64,000 nt of DNA from Pseudomonas fluorescens (lineage in GTDB: Bacteria; Pseudomonadota; Gammaproteobacteria; Pseudomonadales; Pseudomonadaceae). Shown piece after piece: positions 29,819 through 38,151 of the stretch. A program made the translations under genes and the position numbers. The stretch lies in the NCBI RefSeq assembly GCF_001623525.1, contig NZ_CP015225.1, forward strand, positions 6,274,501-6,338,500, given 5' to 3'. Each line of letters begins with the position of its first letter. Within the stretch, counting starts at the first letter, position 1. The notes beneath the pieces are model-generated. The model saw only the letters and a program-made list of their open reading frames with translations, did not search any database and was not told the DNA's origin.

Positions 29819-29864
29819 AGCGGAAATCCGCTTGCTTTGGATTCGGCATGAGCGGGAATCCGCT
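29819..29864. promoter_or_regulatory. Paired dyads, probable activator sites upstream of kgtP
   Basis: AGCGGAAATCCGCT (29819-29832) and AGCGGGAATCCGCT (29851-29864) are two nearly identical palindromes 32 bp apart centre to centre, three helical turns. They lie about 45-90 bp upstream of the -24 element, the normal place for enhancer sites of sigma-54 activators. The response regulator encoded next door is the likely binder (inference). Confidence 0.65.
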
Positions 29865-29870
29865 TATGTT

Positions 29871-29902
29871 GATCGTTCCCACGCGGGAGCGTGGGAGCGA
29901 TC
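29871..29902. terminator. Hairpin after the sigma-54 activator gene
   Basis: GATCGTTCCCACGC and GCGTGGGAGCGATC pair around a GGGA loop just after the activator stop (leftward gene ending at 29909). It belongs to the same repeat family as 63631-63741. There is no T-run, so it may only stabilise the 3' end. Confidence 0.5.
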
Positions 29903-29908
29903 AACACC

Positions 29909-31234
29909 CTACAAAAACATTTCCCGACTCAACCCATGGCGCTGCATCTTTTCATTGAAGGTGCGGCGCGGCAGTTGCAGTTCTTCGAGCACCGCTTTCA
30001 CATCGCCTTTGTGCCGCGTCAGGGCGGCGCGCAGGCATTGGGCTTCGAAGGCTTCCTGCTGGGCCGCGAGGGACTGGCCCGGCTCCGTCTCCAGGGCCTG
30101 TGGTTGATCGAGCCCCAACACCTGGCGTTCGGCGACATTGGCCAGCTCTCGCACGTTGCCCGGCCAGTCGTGGCTGAGCAGGTGGCTCAATTGCGGGCCG
30201 CTCAGGGGCGCGGCGGCGCGGCCCAGGCGTTCGGCGGCGCTGTGGGTGAAATGCTCGAACAGTAGGGGAATGTCCTCGCGCCGTTCTCGCAGCGGCGGCA
30301 GGCGCAGCTCGGCGATGTTCAAGCGATAGGCCAGGTCTTCGCGAAAACGCCCGGCCCGGGCTTCGTCCAGCAGGTCGGGCTTGGTGGCGGCGATGATGCG
30401 CAGGTCCACCTGGATGCTCTGGTTGGAACCCAGGCGTTCGAGCTTCTGTTCCTGCAACACCCGCAATAACTTGACCTGCTGGGCCAGGGGCATGCTCTCG
30501 ATTTCATCGAGGAACAGCGTGCCGCCGTTGGCGTATTCGAGCTTGCCGATGCGCTTGCCCTGGGCGCCGGTGAAGGCGCCGCTTTCGTGACCGAACAGCT
30601 CCGCTTCGAACAGCGCTTCGGGAATGGCTGCGCAGTTCAACGCGACGAAGGGCATGCTCGCCCTCGTGCCGAAGTCGTGCAGGCAACGGGCGACCAGTTC
30701 CTTGCCGCTGCCGGTTTCGCCGCGGATCAACACGTTGACCGGCAGTGCGGCCAGGTCCAGCACCTGGCGCCGCAGGTTTTGCAACGCACGGGAAACGCCC
30801 AGCAGCGTGCCATCGAGGCGGGCCCGGGCGTCGGCTTGTTCATGCAGGCGACGGTTTTCCAGGACCAGGGTGCGCTTGTCCAGGGCCCGGCGCAGGCTGC
30901 CGAGCAGGGCTTCGGGGCTGAAGGGTTTTTCCAGGAAGTCGTAGGCGCCGTCGCGCATGGCCTCCACAGCCATGGGCACGTCGCCGTGGCCGGTCAACAA
31001 AATCACCGGCAGGTCCGGATCGCGGCGACGCACTTCGGCCAACAGTTCCAGGCCGCTGAGGCCGGGCATGCGCACGTCGCTGAGGATCACCCCGGGGAAA
31101 TGCTCCGGCAACCGGGCCAGGCATTCGTCGGCGCGGGCGAACAACTGCACCTGGAACCCCGACAGGCTCAACCATTGCTCGACGGCACTGCGGATGCTGC
31201 CTTCGTCATCCACGACCATGACTGAATCAAGCAT
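29909..31234 (-). CDS. Sigma-54-dependent response regulator (MifR/DctD type)
   Basis: 441 residues: receiver (about 3-120, phosphoacceptor Asp near 53 in ILSDVRMPG), AAA+ sigma-54 activator domain (about 140-370) with Walker A GETGSGKE, the GAFTGA loop that touches sigma-54, and Walker B LFLDEIESM. A Fis-type helix-turn-helix ends the protein. It works with RpoN to open promoters after phosphorylation by the kinase encoded just upstream, with which it overlaps by 8 bp. The neighbouring kgtP gene has a sigma-54 promoter, which makes it the prime target. Confidence 0.92.
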   Translation of the reverse strand: MLDSVMVVDDEGSIRSAVEQWLSLSGFQVQLFARADECLARLPEHFPGVILSDVRMPGLSGLELLAEVRRRDPDLPVILLTGHGDVPMAVEAMRDGAYDFLEKPFSPEALLGSLRRALDKRTLVLENRRLHEQADARARLDGTLLGVSRALQNLRRQVLDLAALPVNVLIRGETGSGKELVARCLHDFGTRASMPFVALNCAAIPEALFEAELFGHESGAFTGAQGKRIGKLEYANGGTLFLDEIESMPLAQQVKLLRVLQEQKLERLGSNQSIQVDLRIIAATKPDLLDEARAGRFREDLAYRLNIAELRLPPLRERREDIPLLFEHFTHSAAERLGRAAAPLSGPQLSHLLSHDWPGNVRELANVAERQVLGLDQPQALETEPGQSLAAQQEAFEAQCLRAALTRHKGDVKAVLEELQLPRRTFNEKMQRHGLSREMFL

Positions 31235-32993
31235 GCAGTTGGGCCTCCTGATCGATGGGCAAGGTCACGCAGAATACTGCGCCATGTTCGTGATTGTCTG
31301 CCGTCAGCCGCCCGCCGGATTCATGAATGATCGCGAAGGAAACCGCCAGCCCCAAGCCCAAGCCGTCGCCTACCGCCTTGGTGGTGAAAAACGGATCGAA
31401 CACCTGGGCCAGGTGTTCCTCGGCGATCCCGGTGCCGCTGTCGCTGACGGTCAGGCGCCACAATTGCTCATCGGCCTCCAGGCGCACTTCCAGGCGCTTG
31501 ATGGGTTGCTCGGCCATGGCGTCGAGGGCATTGCGCAGCAGGTTGATCAACACTTGTTCGAGGCGGATCGCATCGCCGCGCACCCAGGCCGGTCGAGTCA
31601 GGTGCAACACGGTGCTGATCTGTTCGTCGCGCAGGCGCGTGTCCAGCAATTGCAGCGCCTGGTCGACCACCGCCGCCAGGTCCAGGCGTTCGCGCAGGCC
31701 GCTGGGGCTTTTGCGGGCAAATGTTTTCAAGTGGCCGGTGAGGGCGGCCATACGCGTCAGCATGTCGTCCACCGGCTTGAGGGCCTTGTAGGCGTCATCG
31801 ACCCGACCGTGATCGAGCAACAAGCGCAGGGTCGCCAATTGCATGCGCTGGGCGGTCAAGGGCTGGTTGATTTCATGGGCCAGGGCCGCCGACATCTGCC
31901 CCAGTGCCGCCAGCTTGGCCGATTGCACCAACCCGTCCTGGGCCGTGCGCAGATCCCGGGTACGTTCTTCGACCAACCGTTCGAGCTCTTCGCGGCTGCG
32001 CTGGCGCAACCTTGCCAGGCGCCAGCGCTGGTTGAGAAACAGCAGCAGGAACACCAGCGCCAGCCACGAACCGGCGGCCGCGAGCCCGGCATTACGCCGG
32101 TCTTCGAAGGCGATCTGCGGACGGCGCAGCAAGTGCAGCGTCCAGCCTTCGGCGGTCAGCGGCAAGGATTCCCACAGGTACTCCGCCGCGCCATCGGGCG
32201 TCTCGACCCGGGCCAGATGGCTATTGTCGTCAAAGCGCCGCAACGTTTCGTAAGCCAGCGGTTGCAACGGTTGTTTGTCGTATTGACGGGTGGCCTTGAG
32301 CTCGGCGCGGTCGCTGTCGCTCAGCGGCTGCAAGTGGCGATAACGCCAGCCCGGGCGGTTGGCGATGAAGATGATGCTCCGGGCATCGCTGACCAGCAGA
32401 GTGTCGCTGCCCTGGCGCCATTCGCGTTCCAGCTCCGGAAACTCCAGCTTTACCACCATCGCGCCGAGGAACTCGCCGTTGTCGTCGGTCACGGCGCTGG
32501 AGAGGAAGTATCCCGGGATGCCGCTGGTCACGCCCACCGCATAAAAACGTCCGGTGCCCTGGGTGCGGGTCTGGAGGAAATACGGACGAAAGCCATAGTT
32601 GTGCCCGACATAGCTGCTGGGCAGGCGCCAGTTGCTGGCCGCGACGGCCAAGCCTGTGTGGTCGAGCAATTCCAGGGTGGATGACTGGGCGGCGCCATTG
32701 ATCCGTTCCAGCTTGCGGTTCAATACATCCTGCTGCGCCGCGCCGACCGGTCCCTTGAGGGCCGAACGTAACTCCGGGTCCAGCGCCAGCACGGCAGGCA
32801 GGGCGCGATAGCGCTCGATCAGGGTGTGCAACGAATTGGCGTACAGCGCCAACTGCTGGTTGGCACGGCTGGCGTCTTCTTCCAGGGCCACGCGTTCGGC
32901 GTGGCGCACGGCGAGGGTGGCGGCAACGGCTGCGCCGGTGAGGATCAGCAAGGTGTACAACGACAGACGCAAGGTACGGGTAGTTGGCAGCAT
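31227..32993 (-). CDS. Sensor histidine kinase (MifS/DctB type)
   Basis: 588 residues from the ATG at 32993 that puts the first membrane segment (LSLYTLLILTGAAVAATLAV) at the N-terminus; a longer open frame reaches 33059 but has no clear ribosome site. A large periplasmic sensor of the double-Cache DctB kind (about 40-280) is followed by a second membrane segment (GSWLALVFLLLFL), a coiled coil, the H-box ALAHEINQPL and the ATPase (LINLLRNALDAM, DSGTGI, GLGLGLAVSFAII). It phosphorylates the adjacent activator. The ligand is expected to be a C4 or C5 dicarboxylate, 2-oxoglutarate fitting the neighbour. Confidence 0.9.
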   Translation of the reverse strand: MLPTTRTLRLSLYTLLILTGAAVAATLAVRHAERVALEEDASRANQQLALYANSLHTLIERYRALPAVLALDPELRSALKGPVGAAQQDVLNRKLERINGAAQSSTLELLDHTGLAVAASNWRLPSSYVGHNYGFRPYFLQTRTQGTGRFYAVGVTSGIPGYFLSSAVTDDNGEFLGAMVVKLEFPELEREWRQGSDTLLVSDARSIIFIANRPGWRYRHLQPLSDSDRAELKATRQYDKQPLQPLAYETLRRFDDNSHLARVETPDGAAEYLWESLPLTAEGWTLHLLRRPQIAFEDRRNAGLAAAGSWLALVFLLLFLNQRWRLARLRQRSREELERLVEERTRDLRTAQDGLVQSAKLAALGQMSAALAHEINQPLTAQRMQLATLRLLLDHGRVDDAYKALKPVDDMLTRMAALTGHLKTFARKSPSGLRERLDLAAVVDQALQLLDTRLRDEQISTVLHLTRPAWVRGDAIRLEQVLINLLRNALDAMAEQPIKRLEVRLEADEQLWRLTVSDSGTGIAEEHLAQVFDPFFTTKAVGDGLGLGLAVSFAIIHESGGRLTADNHEHGAVFCVTLPIDQEAQLHA

Positions 32994-33082
32994 GCTGGTG
33001 TGAACAGTTGCAAGTCGGGCGGGCACGATAGCATGGCGGTTGCGAAGACGGCTGCACATCCATATTCAAGGTGTCATTCATT

Positions 33083-33170
33083 GTGGCGAGGGCGCTTGCT
33101 CCCGCTGGGCTGCGTAGCAGACCCTTTTGTGAGCGCTACGCGCTCAAGCGGGAGCAAGCTCCCTCGCCAC
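33083..33170. repeat. REPIN-type inverted repeat
   Basis: 88 bp; left arm has GGGCGCTTGCTCCC where the right arm has GGGAGCAAGCTCCC. The spacer GAGCGCTACGCGCTC resembles the one at 9087-9176. Confidence 0.9.
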
Positions 33171-33180
33171 GGTTTGCACA

Positions 33181-33219
33181 AAAAAAGGCCGGTGAGCTTG
33201 TCGCCCACCGGCCTTTTTT
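33181..33219 (-). terminator. Rho-independent terminator of fumA
   Basis: AAAAAAGGCCGGTG pairs with CACCGGCCTTTTTT around an 11-nt loop, 19 bp after the fumarase stop. It is bidirectional in form. Confidence 0.9.
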
Positions 33220-33237
33220 ACAGCAGCAAAGTGCCTG

Positions 33238-34761
33238 TTACTGCACTTCCACCGCCAGGCTGTCACTGATCTTCTTTTGCCAGATGGCAGGACCGGTGAT
33301 GTGCACCGACTCGCCTTTGCTGTCGACCGCAACGGTCACCGGCATGTCCTTGACCTCGAACTCGTAGATCGCTTCCATCCCCAGTTCGGCGAACGCCAGG
33401 ACCTTGGATTTCTTGATCGCCTGGGCCACCAGGTAAGCGGCACCGCCGACGGCCATCAGGTAGACGGCCTTGTTGTCCTTGATCGCTTCGATGGCGGTCG
33501 GGCCGCGCTCGGATTTGCCGATCATGCCCAACAGGCCGGTCTGCTCGAGGATCTGGCGGGTGAACTTGTCCATCCGCGTGGCCGTGGTCGGGCCGGCCGG
33601 GCCGACGACTTCGTCGCCTACCGGGTCGACCGGGCCGACGTAGTAGATGAAGCGGCCCTTGAGGTCCACTGGCAAGGTTTCACCCTTGTTCAGCATCTCG
33701 ACCATGCGCTTGTGCGCCGCGTCGCGGCCGGTGAGCATCTTGCCGTTGAGCAGCACGGTTTCGCCCGGTTTCCAGCTCTGGACTTCTTCCGGGGTCAGGG
33801 TGTCGAGGTTCACGCGGCGAGCCGACGGGCCGGCTTCCCAGACGATTTCCGGGTAGGCGTCCAGCGGTGGCGCTTCCAGCGACGCCGGGCCGCTGCCGTC
33901 GAGCACGAAGTGGGCGTGACGGGTGGCGGCGCAGTTGGGGATCATGCACACCGGCAGCGAAGCGGCGTGGGTCGGGTAGTCCATGATCTTCACGTCGAGC
34001 ACGGTGGTCAGGCCACCCAGGCCCTGGGCGCCGATGCCCAGTTGGTTGACCTTCTCGAACAGCTCCAGGCGCATCTCTTCGATACGGTTCTGCGGGCCGC
34101 GCGCCTTGAGCTCGTGGATGTCGATGGATTCCATCAACACTTCCTTGGCCATCACCGCAGCTTTCTCGGCGGTGCCGCCGATGCCGATACCGAGCATGCC
34201 CGGTGGGCACCAGCCGGCACCCATGGTCGGCACGGTTTTCAGTACCCAGTCGACGATGGAGTCGGACGGGTTGAGCATGGCCATCTTCGACTTGTTCTCG
34301 GAGCCGCCGCCCTTGGCCGCCACGTCCACTTCCACGGTATTGCCGGGGACGATGGAGTAGTGGATGACCGCCGGGGTGTTGTCCTTGGTGTTTTTGCGGG
34401 CGCCTGCCGGGTCGGCGAGGATGGACGCACGCAGGACGTTTTCCGGCAGGTTGTAGGCGCGACGCACGCCCTCGTTGATCATGTCGTCCAGGCTCATGGT
34501 CGCGCCGTCCCAACGCACGTCCATGCCCACGCGCACGAACACGGTCACGATGCCGGTGTCCTGGCAGATCGGCCGGTGGCCGGTGGCGCACATGCGCGAG
34601 TTGATCAGGATCTGCGCCATGGAGTCACGGGCCGCCGGCGATTCTTCGCGCAGGTAGGCCTCGTGCATCGCCTGGATGAAATCCACGGGGTGGTAGTAGG
34701 AAATGAACTGCAAAGCGTCGGCAACGCTCTGTATCAGGTCATCTTGCTTGATCACGGTCAT
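33238..34761 (-). CDS. fumA: Class I fumarate hydratase (iron–sulfur)
   Basis: 507 residues, the size of class I fumarases. It interconverts fumarate and malate in the TCA cycle using an oxygen-sensitive [4Fe-4S] cluster. The three cluster cysteines lie in RPICQDTG, GWCPPGMLG-type and IPNCAATRH contexts. A C-terminal beta domain begins near 330 (VNLDTLTPEE…GETVLLNGKMLTGRD). AGAGGAG precedes the ATG by 9 nt. The order fumarase – sadC – ferredoxin reductase – enoyl-CoA hydratase – pyruvate kinase is the one known from P. aeruginosa. Confidence 0.95.
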   Translation of the reverse strand: MTVIKQDDLIQSVADALQFISYYHPVDFIQAMHEAYLREESPAARDSMAQILINSRMCATGHRPICQDTGIVTVFVRVGMDVRWDGATMSLDDMINEGVRRAYNLPENVLRASILADPAGARKNTKDNTPAVIHYSIVPGNTVEVDVAAKGGGSENKSKMAMLNPSDSIVDWVLKTVPTMGAGWCPPGMLGIGIGGTAEKAAVMAKEVLMESIDIHELKARGPQNRIEEMRLELFEKVNQLGIGAQGLGGLTTVLDVKIMDYPTHAASLPVCMIPNCAATRHAHFVLDGSGPASLEAPPLDAYPEIVWEAGPSARRVNLDTLTPEEVQSWKPGETVLLNGKMLTGRDAAHKRMVEMLNKGETLPVDLKGRFIYYVGPVDPVGDEVVGPAGPTTATRMDKFTRQILEQTGLLGMIGKSERGPTAIEAIKDNKAVYLMAVGGAAYLVAQAIKKSKVLAFAELGMEAIYEFEVKDMPVTVAVDSKGESVHITGPAIWQKKISDSLAVEVQ

Positions 34762-34912
34762 GAGTCGCGCTCCTCTCTAAAGACGGGAACATTCAATAAG
34801 GTGCCGGCCGCTTGGGTGCATCGGTCGACGGGCGGCACCTCTATAAGGCACGCCGGGCATGCTGGCGCGACGCTAAAAAGGCGCGGCAGTATATCGCAGG
34901 CCGGCACCCTGT

Positions 34913-34930
34913 GGGAGCGAGCTTGCTCCC
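34913..34930. repeat. Short REP palindrome
   Basis: GGGAGCGAGCTTGCTCCC, an 18-bp near-palindrome of the second REP family, alone without a partner arm. Confidence 0.75.
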
Positions 34931-34966
34931 GATCACGACGGATTGATGAGGTGGGGAGTGAAACCT

Positions 34967-35072
34967 GTGGCGAGGGAGCTTGCTCCCGCTGGGCTGCGTA
35001 GCGGCCCCCTGGTTTGTCTGACACACCGCAAGGGGACGCTGCGCGTCCAGCGGGAGCAAGCTCCCTCGCCAC
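34967..35072. repeat. REPIN-type inverted repeat
   Basis: 106 bp; spacer almost identical to that of 26554-26660, so the two are recent copies of one element. Confidence 0.9.
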
Positions 35073-35155
35073 GGGGACCAGGACGACCTACAAATGCGTC
35101 AATCTGGGCCATTGCTTTGACGCCATTTTTCTGCTCCAGAATTGAATGGTCATTT

Positions 35156-35199
35156 GTCCTACACGCCACTAAAGTGGCGTCTGGCCTGTAGCGTAGGAC
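35156..35199. promoter_or_regulatory. Nested palindrome upstream of sadC
   Basis: Inner perfect palindrome ACGCCACT-AA-AGTGGCGT (35163-35180) sits inside outer arms GTCCTAC (35156-35162) and GTAGGAC (35193-35199). It ends 23 bp before the sadC ATG. It could be a protein operator or, if transcribed, a hairpin masking the start region. Confidence 0.5.
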
Positions 35200-35222
35200 G
35201 CCTCCTGTCAGTTTCCTTTCCC

Positions 35223-36344
35223 ATGGTGAGTCAACGATTGACCCATAACGCCATTCAACGTCTTTTGCTGAAACGCTTCGCTTTGGCGGCAGCGACGTAC
35301 GCGCTGGCACTGGTTTTATTGTGGCTGGCATTTTTCAGTGGTCATTACCTCGATTCGTTGCGCGGTGTCATCATCGGCAGCGTGTTGGTCGTGCTGTGCC
35401 AGGCTGGGCTGTTTGCGCTGTTTATCACGGATCGTAACCTGCGCTTCGCCGACCCCAGCCTTACCGAAGCGCAGGTGTTGATCGGCCTGGGCTGGCAGAC
35501 CTGGATGATGGCGCACCTGGACCAGGCTCGGGGCGTGTTCCTGGTGTTTTATGTATTGATCCTGCTGTTCGGGCTGTTTCACCTGTCGCGCCGGGCCTTC
35601 GTGCGCTGCGCGACGCTGGTGTTCATCAGCTTCGCCGCTATTACCCTTTGGGACGGTTACTTCTTCAGGCTTCCCGATCCCACCTTGGCCGGGTTGCAGG
35701 TGGCCGTGCTGTTTCTGGTGCTGGTGTGGCTGGTGTTTTACGCCCGCTACGTCCAGATATCACGTCAGCGCATGCGCCAGCGGCGGTTTGCCCTGCAGGC
35801 GCACCAGGACACCTTGCGCGGGATGATGCGCCAGCTCGAAGACCTGGTGGCCACCGACGAGCTGACCGGGCTGTTCAATCGCCGCCACTTCCTGCGCCTC
35901 GCTTCGCGCGAACTCAACACGCTCAGGCCCGGCATCGCCCATGGCCTGGCCCTGATCGACCTCGACCATTTCAAGCGCATCAACGACCTGCACGGCCACG
36001 CCGCCGGCGATCAGGTGCTGCAGGCATTTGCCGCGGTCGCCACAGCGTGCCTGCGCGAGGGCGATGTATTGGCCCGTTATGGTGGCGAGGAGTTCGTCAT
36101 GCTGCTGCCTGCCTGCGACCCCCAGCGCCTGACGGCCTGCTGTGAAAGGCTGCGGCTGGCATTCACAGAAGTCGAGCTGATCGGTCTGCAGGTCGGCGCC
36201 CTCAGCTTGTCGGCGGGCATGACGATGCTGGGAATGGGCGATGACCTGGACAACGCGTTGCAGCGTGCCGACCAGGCCCTGTACCGTGCCAAGCGAGACG
36301 GTCGCAATCGGTGCGCTGCCGCCTGGGAGAACGTCGATGCCTGA
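35223..36344 (+). CDS. sadC: Membrane diguanylate cyclase SadC
   Basis: 373 residues from the ATG at 35223, which begins the natural N-terminus before the first membrane helix; an upstream in-frame ATG (35142) lies before the palindrome. Five to six membrane segments (about 20-185) precede a GGDEF domain with LIDLDHFKRINDLHGH, GGEEF and an RxxD inhibitory site (REGD). It makes c-di-GMP from GTP; SadC of P. aeruginosa represses swarming and promotes attachment. Identification rests on gene order and architecture. It overlaps the next gene by 8 bp. The start lacks an obvious Shine-Dalgarno. Confidence 0.82.
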   Translation: MVSQRLTHNAIQRLLLKRFALAAATYALALVLLWLAFFSGHYLDSLRGVIIGSVLVVLCQAGLFALFITDRNLRFADPSLTEAQVLIGLGWQTWMMAHLDQARGVFLVFYVLILLFGLFHLSRRAFVRCATLVFISFAAITLWDGYFFRLPDPTLAGLQVAVLFLVLVWLVFYARYVQISRQRMRQRRFALQAHQDTLRGMMRQLEDLVATDELTGLFNRRHFLRLASRELNTLRPGIAHGLALIDLDHFKRINDLHGHAAGDQVLQAFAAVATACLREGDVLARYGGEEFVMLLPACDPQRLTACCERLRLAFTEVELIGLQVGALSLSAGMTMLGMGDDLDNALQRADQALYRAKRDGRNRCAAAWENVDA

Positions 36345-37272
36345 ACTGACAGTCGCCGGTCGGCAATGGACGGTGGCGGCGGGCAGTAACCTGCTGGACG
36401 CCTTGAACGGTGCAGGCGTCGCGGTGCCCTACAGTTGCCGCGCCGGCAGTTGCCACGCCTGCCTGGTGCAGTGTGTGGGCGGTGATGTGCGCGACAGCCG
36501 CCCCGACGCCCTGAGCCCGACGCAGCGCGACCAGGGTTGGCGGCTGGCCTGCCAATGCCAGGTGGTCGAGGATGTGCAGATCCACACCTTCGACCCGCAA
36601 CGCGACGGCCAGGCCGCTAACGTGACGGCGGTGGATTGGCTTGGTGGCGATGTGCTGCGCCTGCGCATCACCCCCAAGCGGTCGCTGCGTTATCAGGCCG
36701 GGCAGCATCTGGTGCTGTGGGCCGGCGACGTGGCCCGGCCGTATTCCCTGGCGAGCCTGCCCGAGGAAGACCGTTTCCTGGAATTCCACCTCGATTGCCG
36801 CGAACCCGGTCAATTCATCGATGCGGCCCGGCGGATGAAGGCCGGTGATCCGATCCGCCTGGGCGAGTTGCGCGGCGGTGCCCTGCATTACGACCCCGAC
36901 TGGCACGCCAGGCCGCTGTGGCTGCTCGCCGCCGGCACCGGCCTGGCGCCGCTGTTCGGCTTGCTGCGCGAAGCCTTGCGTCAGGATCACCAAGGCGCGA
37001 TTCGCCTTATTCACGTGGCCCATGATGCGGCTGGGCATTACCTGGCCAAACCCCTGGCGGCGCTGGCGGCCAAGCACCAAAACCTCACCGTGGAACTGTT
37101 GACCGCGGCCGAGGCGCCGTCCGCCTTGGCGCAACTGCGGCTTGTTTCACGGCAAACCCAGGCCTTACTCTGCGGCCATCCCGACCGGGTCGAGGCCTTT
37201 GCCAAACGCTTGTACCTGGCCGGCTTGCCGCGCAACCAACTGCTGGCCGACGTCTTCCTGCCCCGTGGTTGA
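36337..37272 (+). CDS. Ferredoxin–NAD(P)H reductase fusion (2Fe-2S, FAD)
   Basis: 311 residues. The N-terminal plant-type ferredoxin domain (about 1-90) has CRAGSCHAC and a fourth cysteine in LACQCQ. An FAD-binding barrel (about 95-190, RPYSLASLP) and an NAD-binding domain (LLAAGTGLAPLFGLL) follow. It passes electrons from NAD(P)H through FAD to the 2Fe-2S centre, usually for an oxygenase, but no oxygenase lies nearby. The ATG lies inside the end of sadC, so the two are translated together. The coupling is conserved in Pseudomonas. Confidence 0.88.
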   Translation: MPELTVAGRQWTVAAGSNLLDALNGAGVAVPYSCRAGSCHACLVQCVGGDVRDSRPDALSPTQRDQGWRLACQCQVVEDVQIHTFDPQRDGQAANVTAVDWLGGDVLRLRITPKRSLRYQAGQHLVLWAGDVARPYSLASLPEEDRFLEFHLDCREPGQFIDAARRMKAGDPIRLGELRGGALHYDPDWHARPLWLLAAGTGLAPLFGLLREALRQDHQGAIRLIHVAHDAAGHYLAKPLAALAAKHQNLTVELLTAAEAPSALAQLRLVSRQTQALLCGHPDRVEAFAKRLYLAGLPRNQLLADVFLPRG

Positions 37273-37300
37273 GCGCTGATTTCCAGACGCGAGACCGACC

Positions 37301-38050
37301 ATGACCCCAACCCTGTTGCTCGACCGAGAACGCGGCCTGCTGACGGTGCGCTTGAACCGTGCGGAAAAGAAAAACGCCCTGACCCGGGCCATGTACAGTC
37401 AGTTGGCCCAAGCCCTGGCGATGGCGGACAGCGACCCGCAGATTCGCGCAGTGCTGCTCACCGGTTCCAGCGACTGCTTCACTGCCGGCAACGACATCGT
37501 CGACTTCCTCGAACAACCACCGAACGACCTCGATAACCCGGTGTTCCAGTTCATGCTCAGCCTGCTCGATTGCCGCAAACCGGTGATCGCCGCCGTGGCC
37601 GGGCCGGCGGTGGGCATCGGCACCACGTTGCTGTTGCATTGCGACCTGGTCTACGTCAGCCGGGACGCGCGGCTGCGCATGCCGTTCGTCAACTTGGGGC
37701 TGTGCCCGGAATTCGGCTCCAGCCTCATCCTGCCACGGTTGCTGGGCCAGGCCAGGGCCGCGCAATTGTTGCTGTTGGGCGAGGGCTTCAGTGGCGAACA
37801 AGCGGTCGCCTGGGGCATTGCCACCGAGGCAATGGACAGTGGCGAGGCGGCATTGGCCAAGGCGCGGGAGGTGGCGTTGCGCTTCGAATCGCTGCCGGCT
37901 GAAGCGGTGAGTATCAGCAAGCAACTGATGAAAGCGCCGGACCGGGAACAGTTGCGCAAGGTGATTGAAGCAGAGGGCAAGCTGTTCACCCAGCGGCTGC
38001 GTTCGCCCGAGGCGGTTGCGGCGTTGTCGGGGTTTATCAACAGGCAATAA
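37301..38050 (+). CDS. Enoyl-CoA hydratase/isomerase family protein
   Basis: 249 residues, one crotonase fold. The oxyanion-hole blocks are present (GSSDCFTAGNDIVDF and AVAGPAVGIGTTLLLHCDLVY), and GLCPEFGSS contains one catalytic glutamate. The other catalytic Glu of true hydratases is not obvious, so isomerase or thioesterase activity is possible. It follows the ferredoxin reductase by 28 bp on the same strand and ends the sadC operon. Confidence 0.87.
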   Translation: MTPTLLLDRERGLLTVRLNRAEKKNALTRAMYSQLAQALAMADSDPQIRAVLLTGSSDCFTAGNDIVDFLEQPPNDLDNPVFQFMLSLLDCRKPVIAAVAGPAVGIGTTLLLHCDLVYVSRDARLRMPFVNLGLCPEFGSSLILPRLLGQARAAQLLLLGEGFSGEQAVAWGIATEAMDSGEAALAKAREVALRFESLPAEAVSISKQLMKAPDREQLRKVIEAEGKLFTQRLRSPEAVAALSGFINRQ

Positions 38051-38100
38051 GTTCTGCAGGGCCCAGTTCAGGCACTACATTCCCCAAGGGCAAAAACCAA

Positions 38101-38130
38101 AAAGCCCCGCCATTCACATGGCAGGGCTTT
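38101..38130. terminator. Bidirectional terminator between enoyl-CoA hydratase and pyruvate kinase genes
   Basis: AAAGCCCCGCCAT pairs with ATGGCAGGGCTTT (one C·A mismatch) around TCAC, followed by a T-rich run. It serves both convergent genes. Confidence 0.85.
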
Positions 38131-38151
38131 TGTTTTCCAGCGCTCGGTCAC

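Larger units (their letters stand above)
34762..35222. other. Intergenic region between fumA and sadC
   Basis: 461 bp without a gene, between divergent genes. From left to right it holds the fumarase promoter area, a short REP palindrome (34913-34930), a REPIN (34967-35072) and a nested palindrome just before sadC (35156-35199). Confidence 0.6.
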
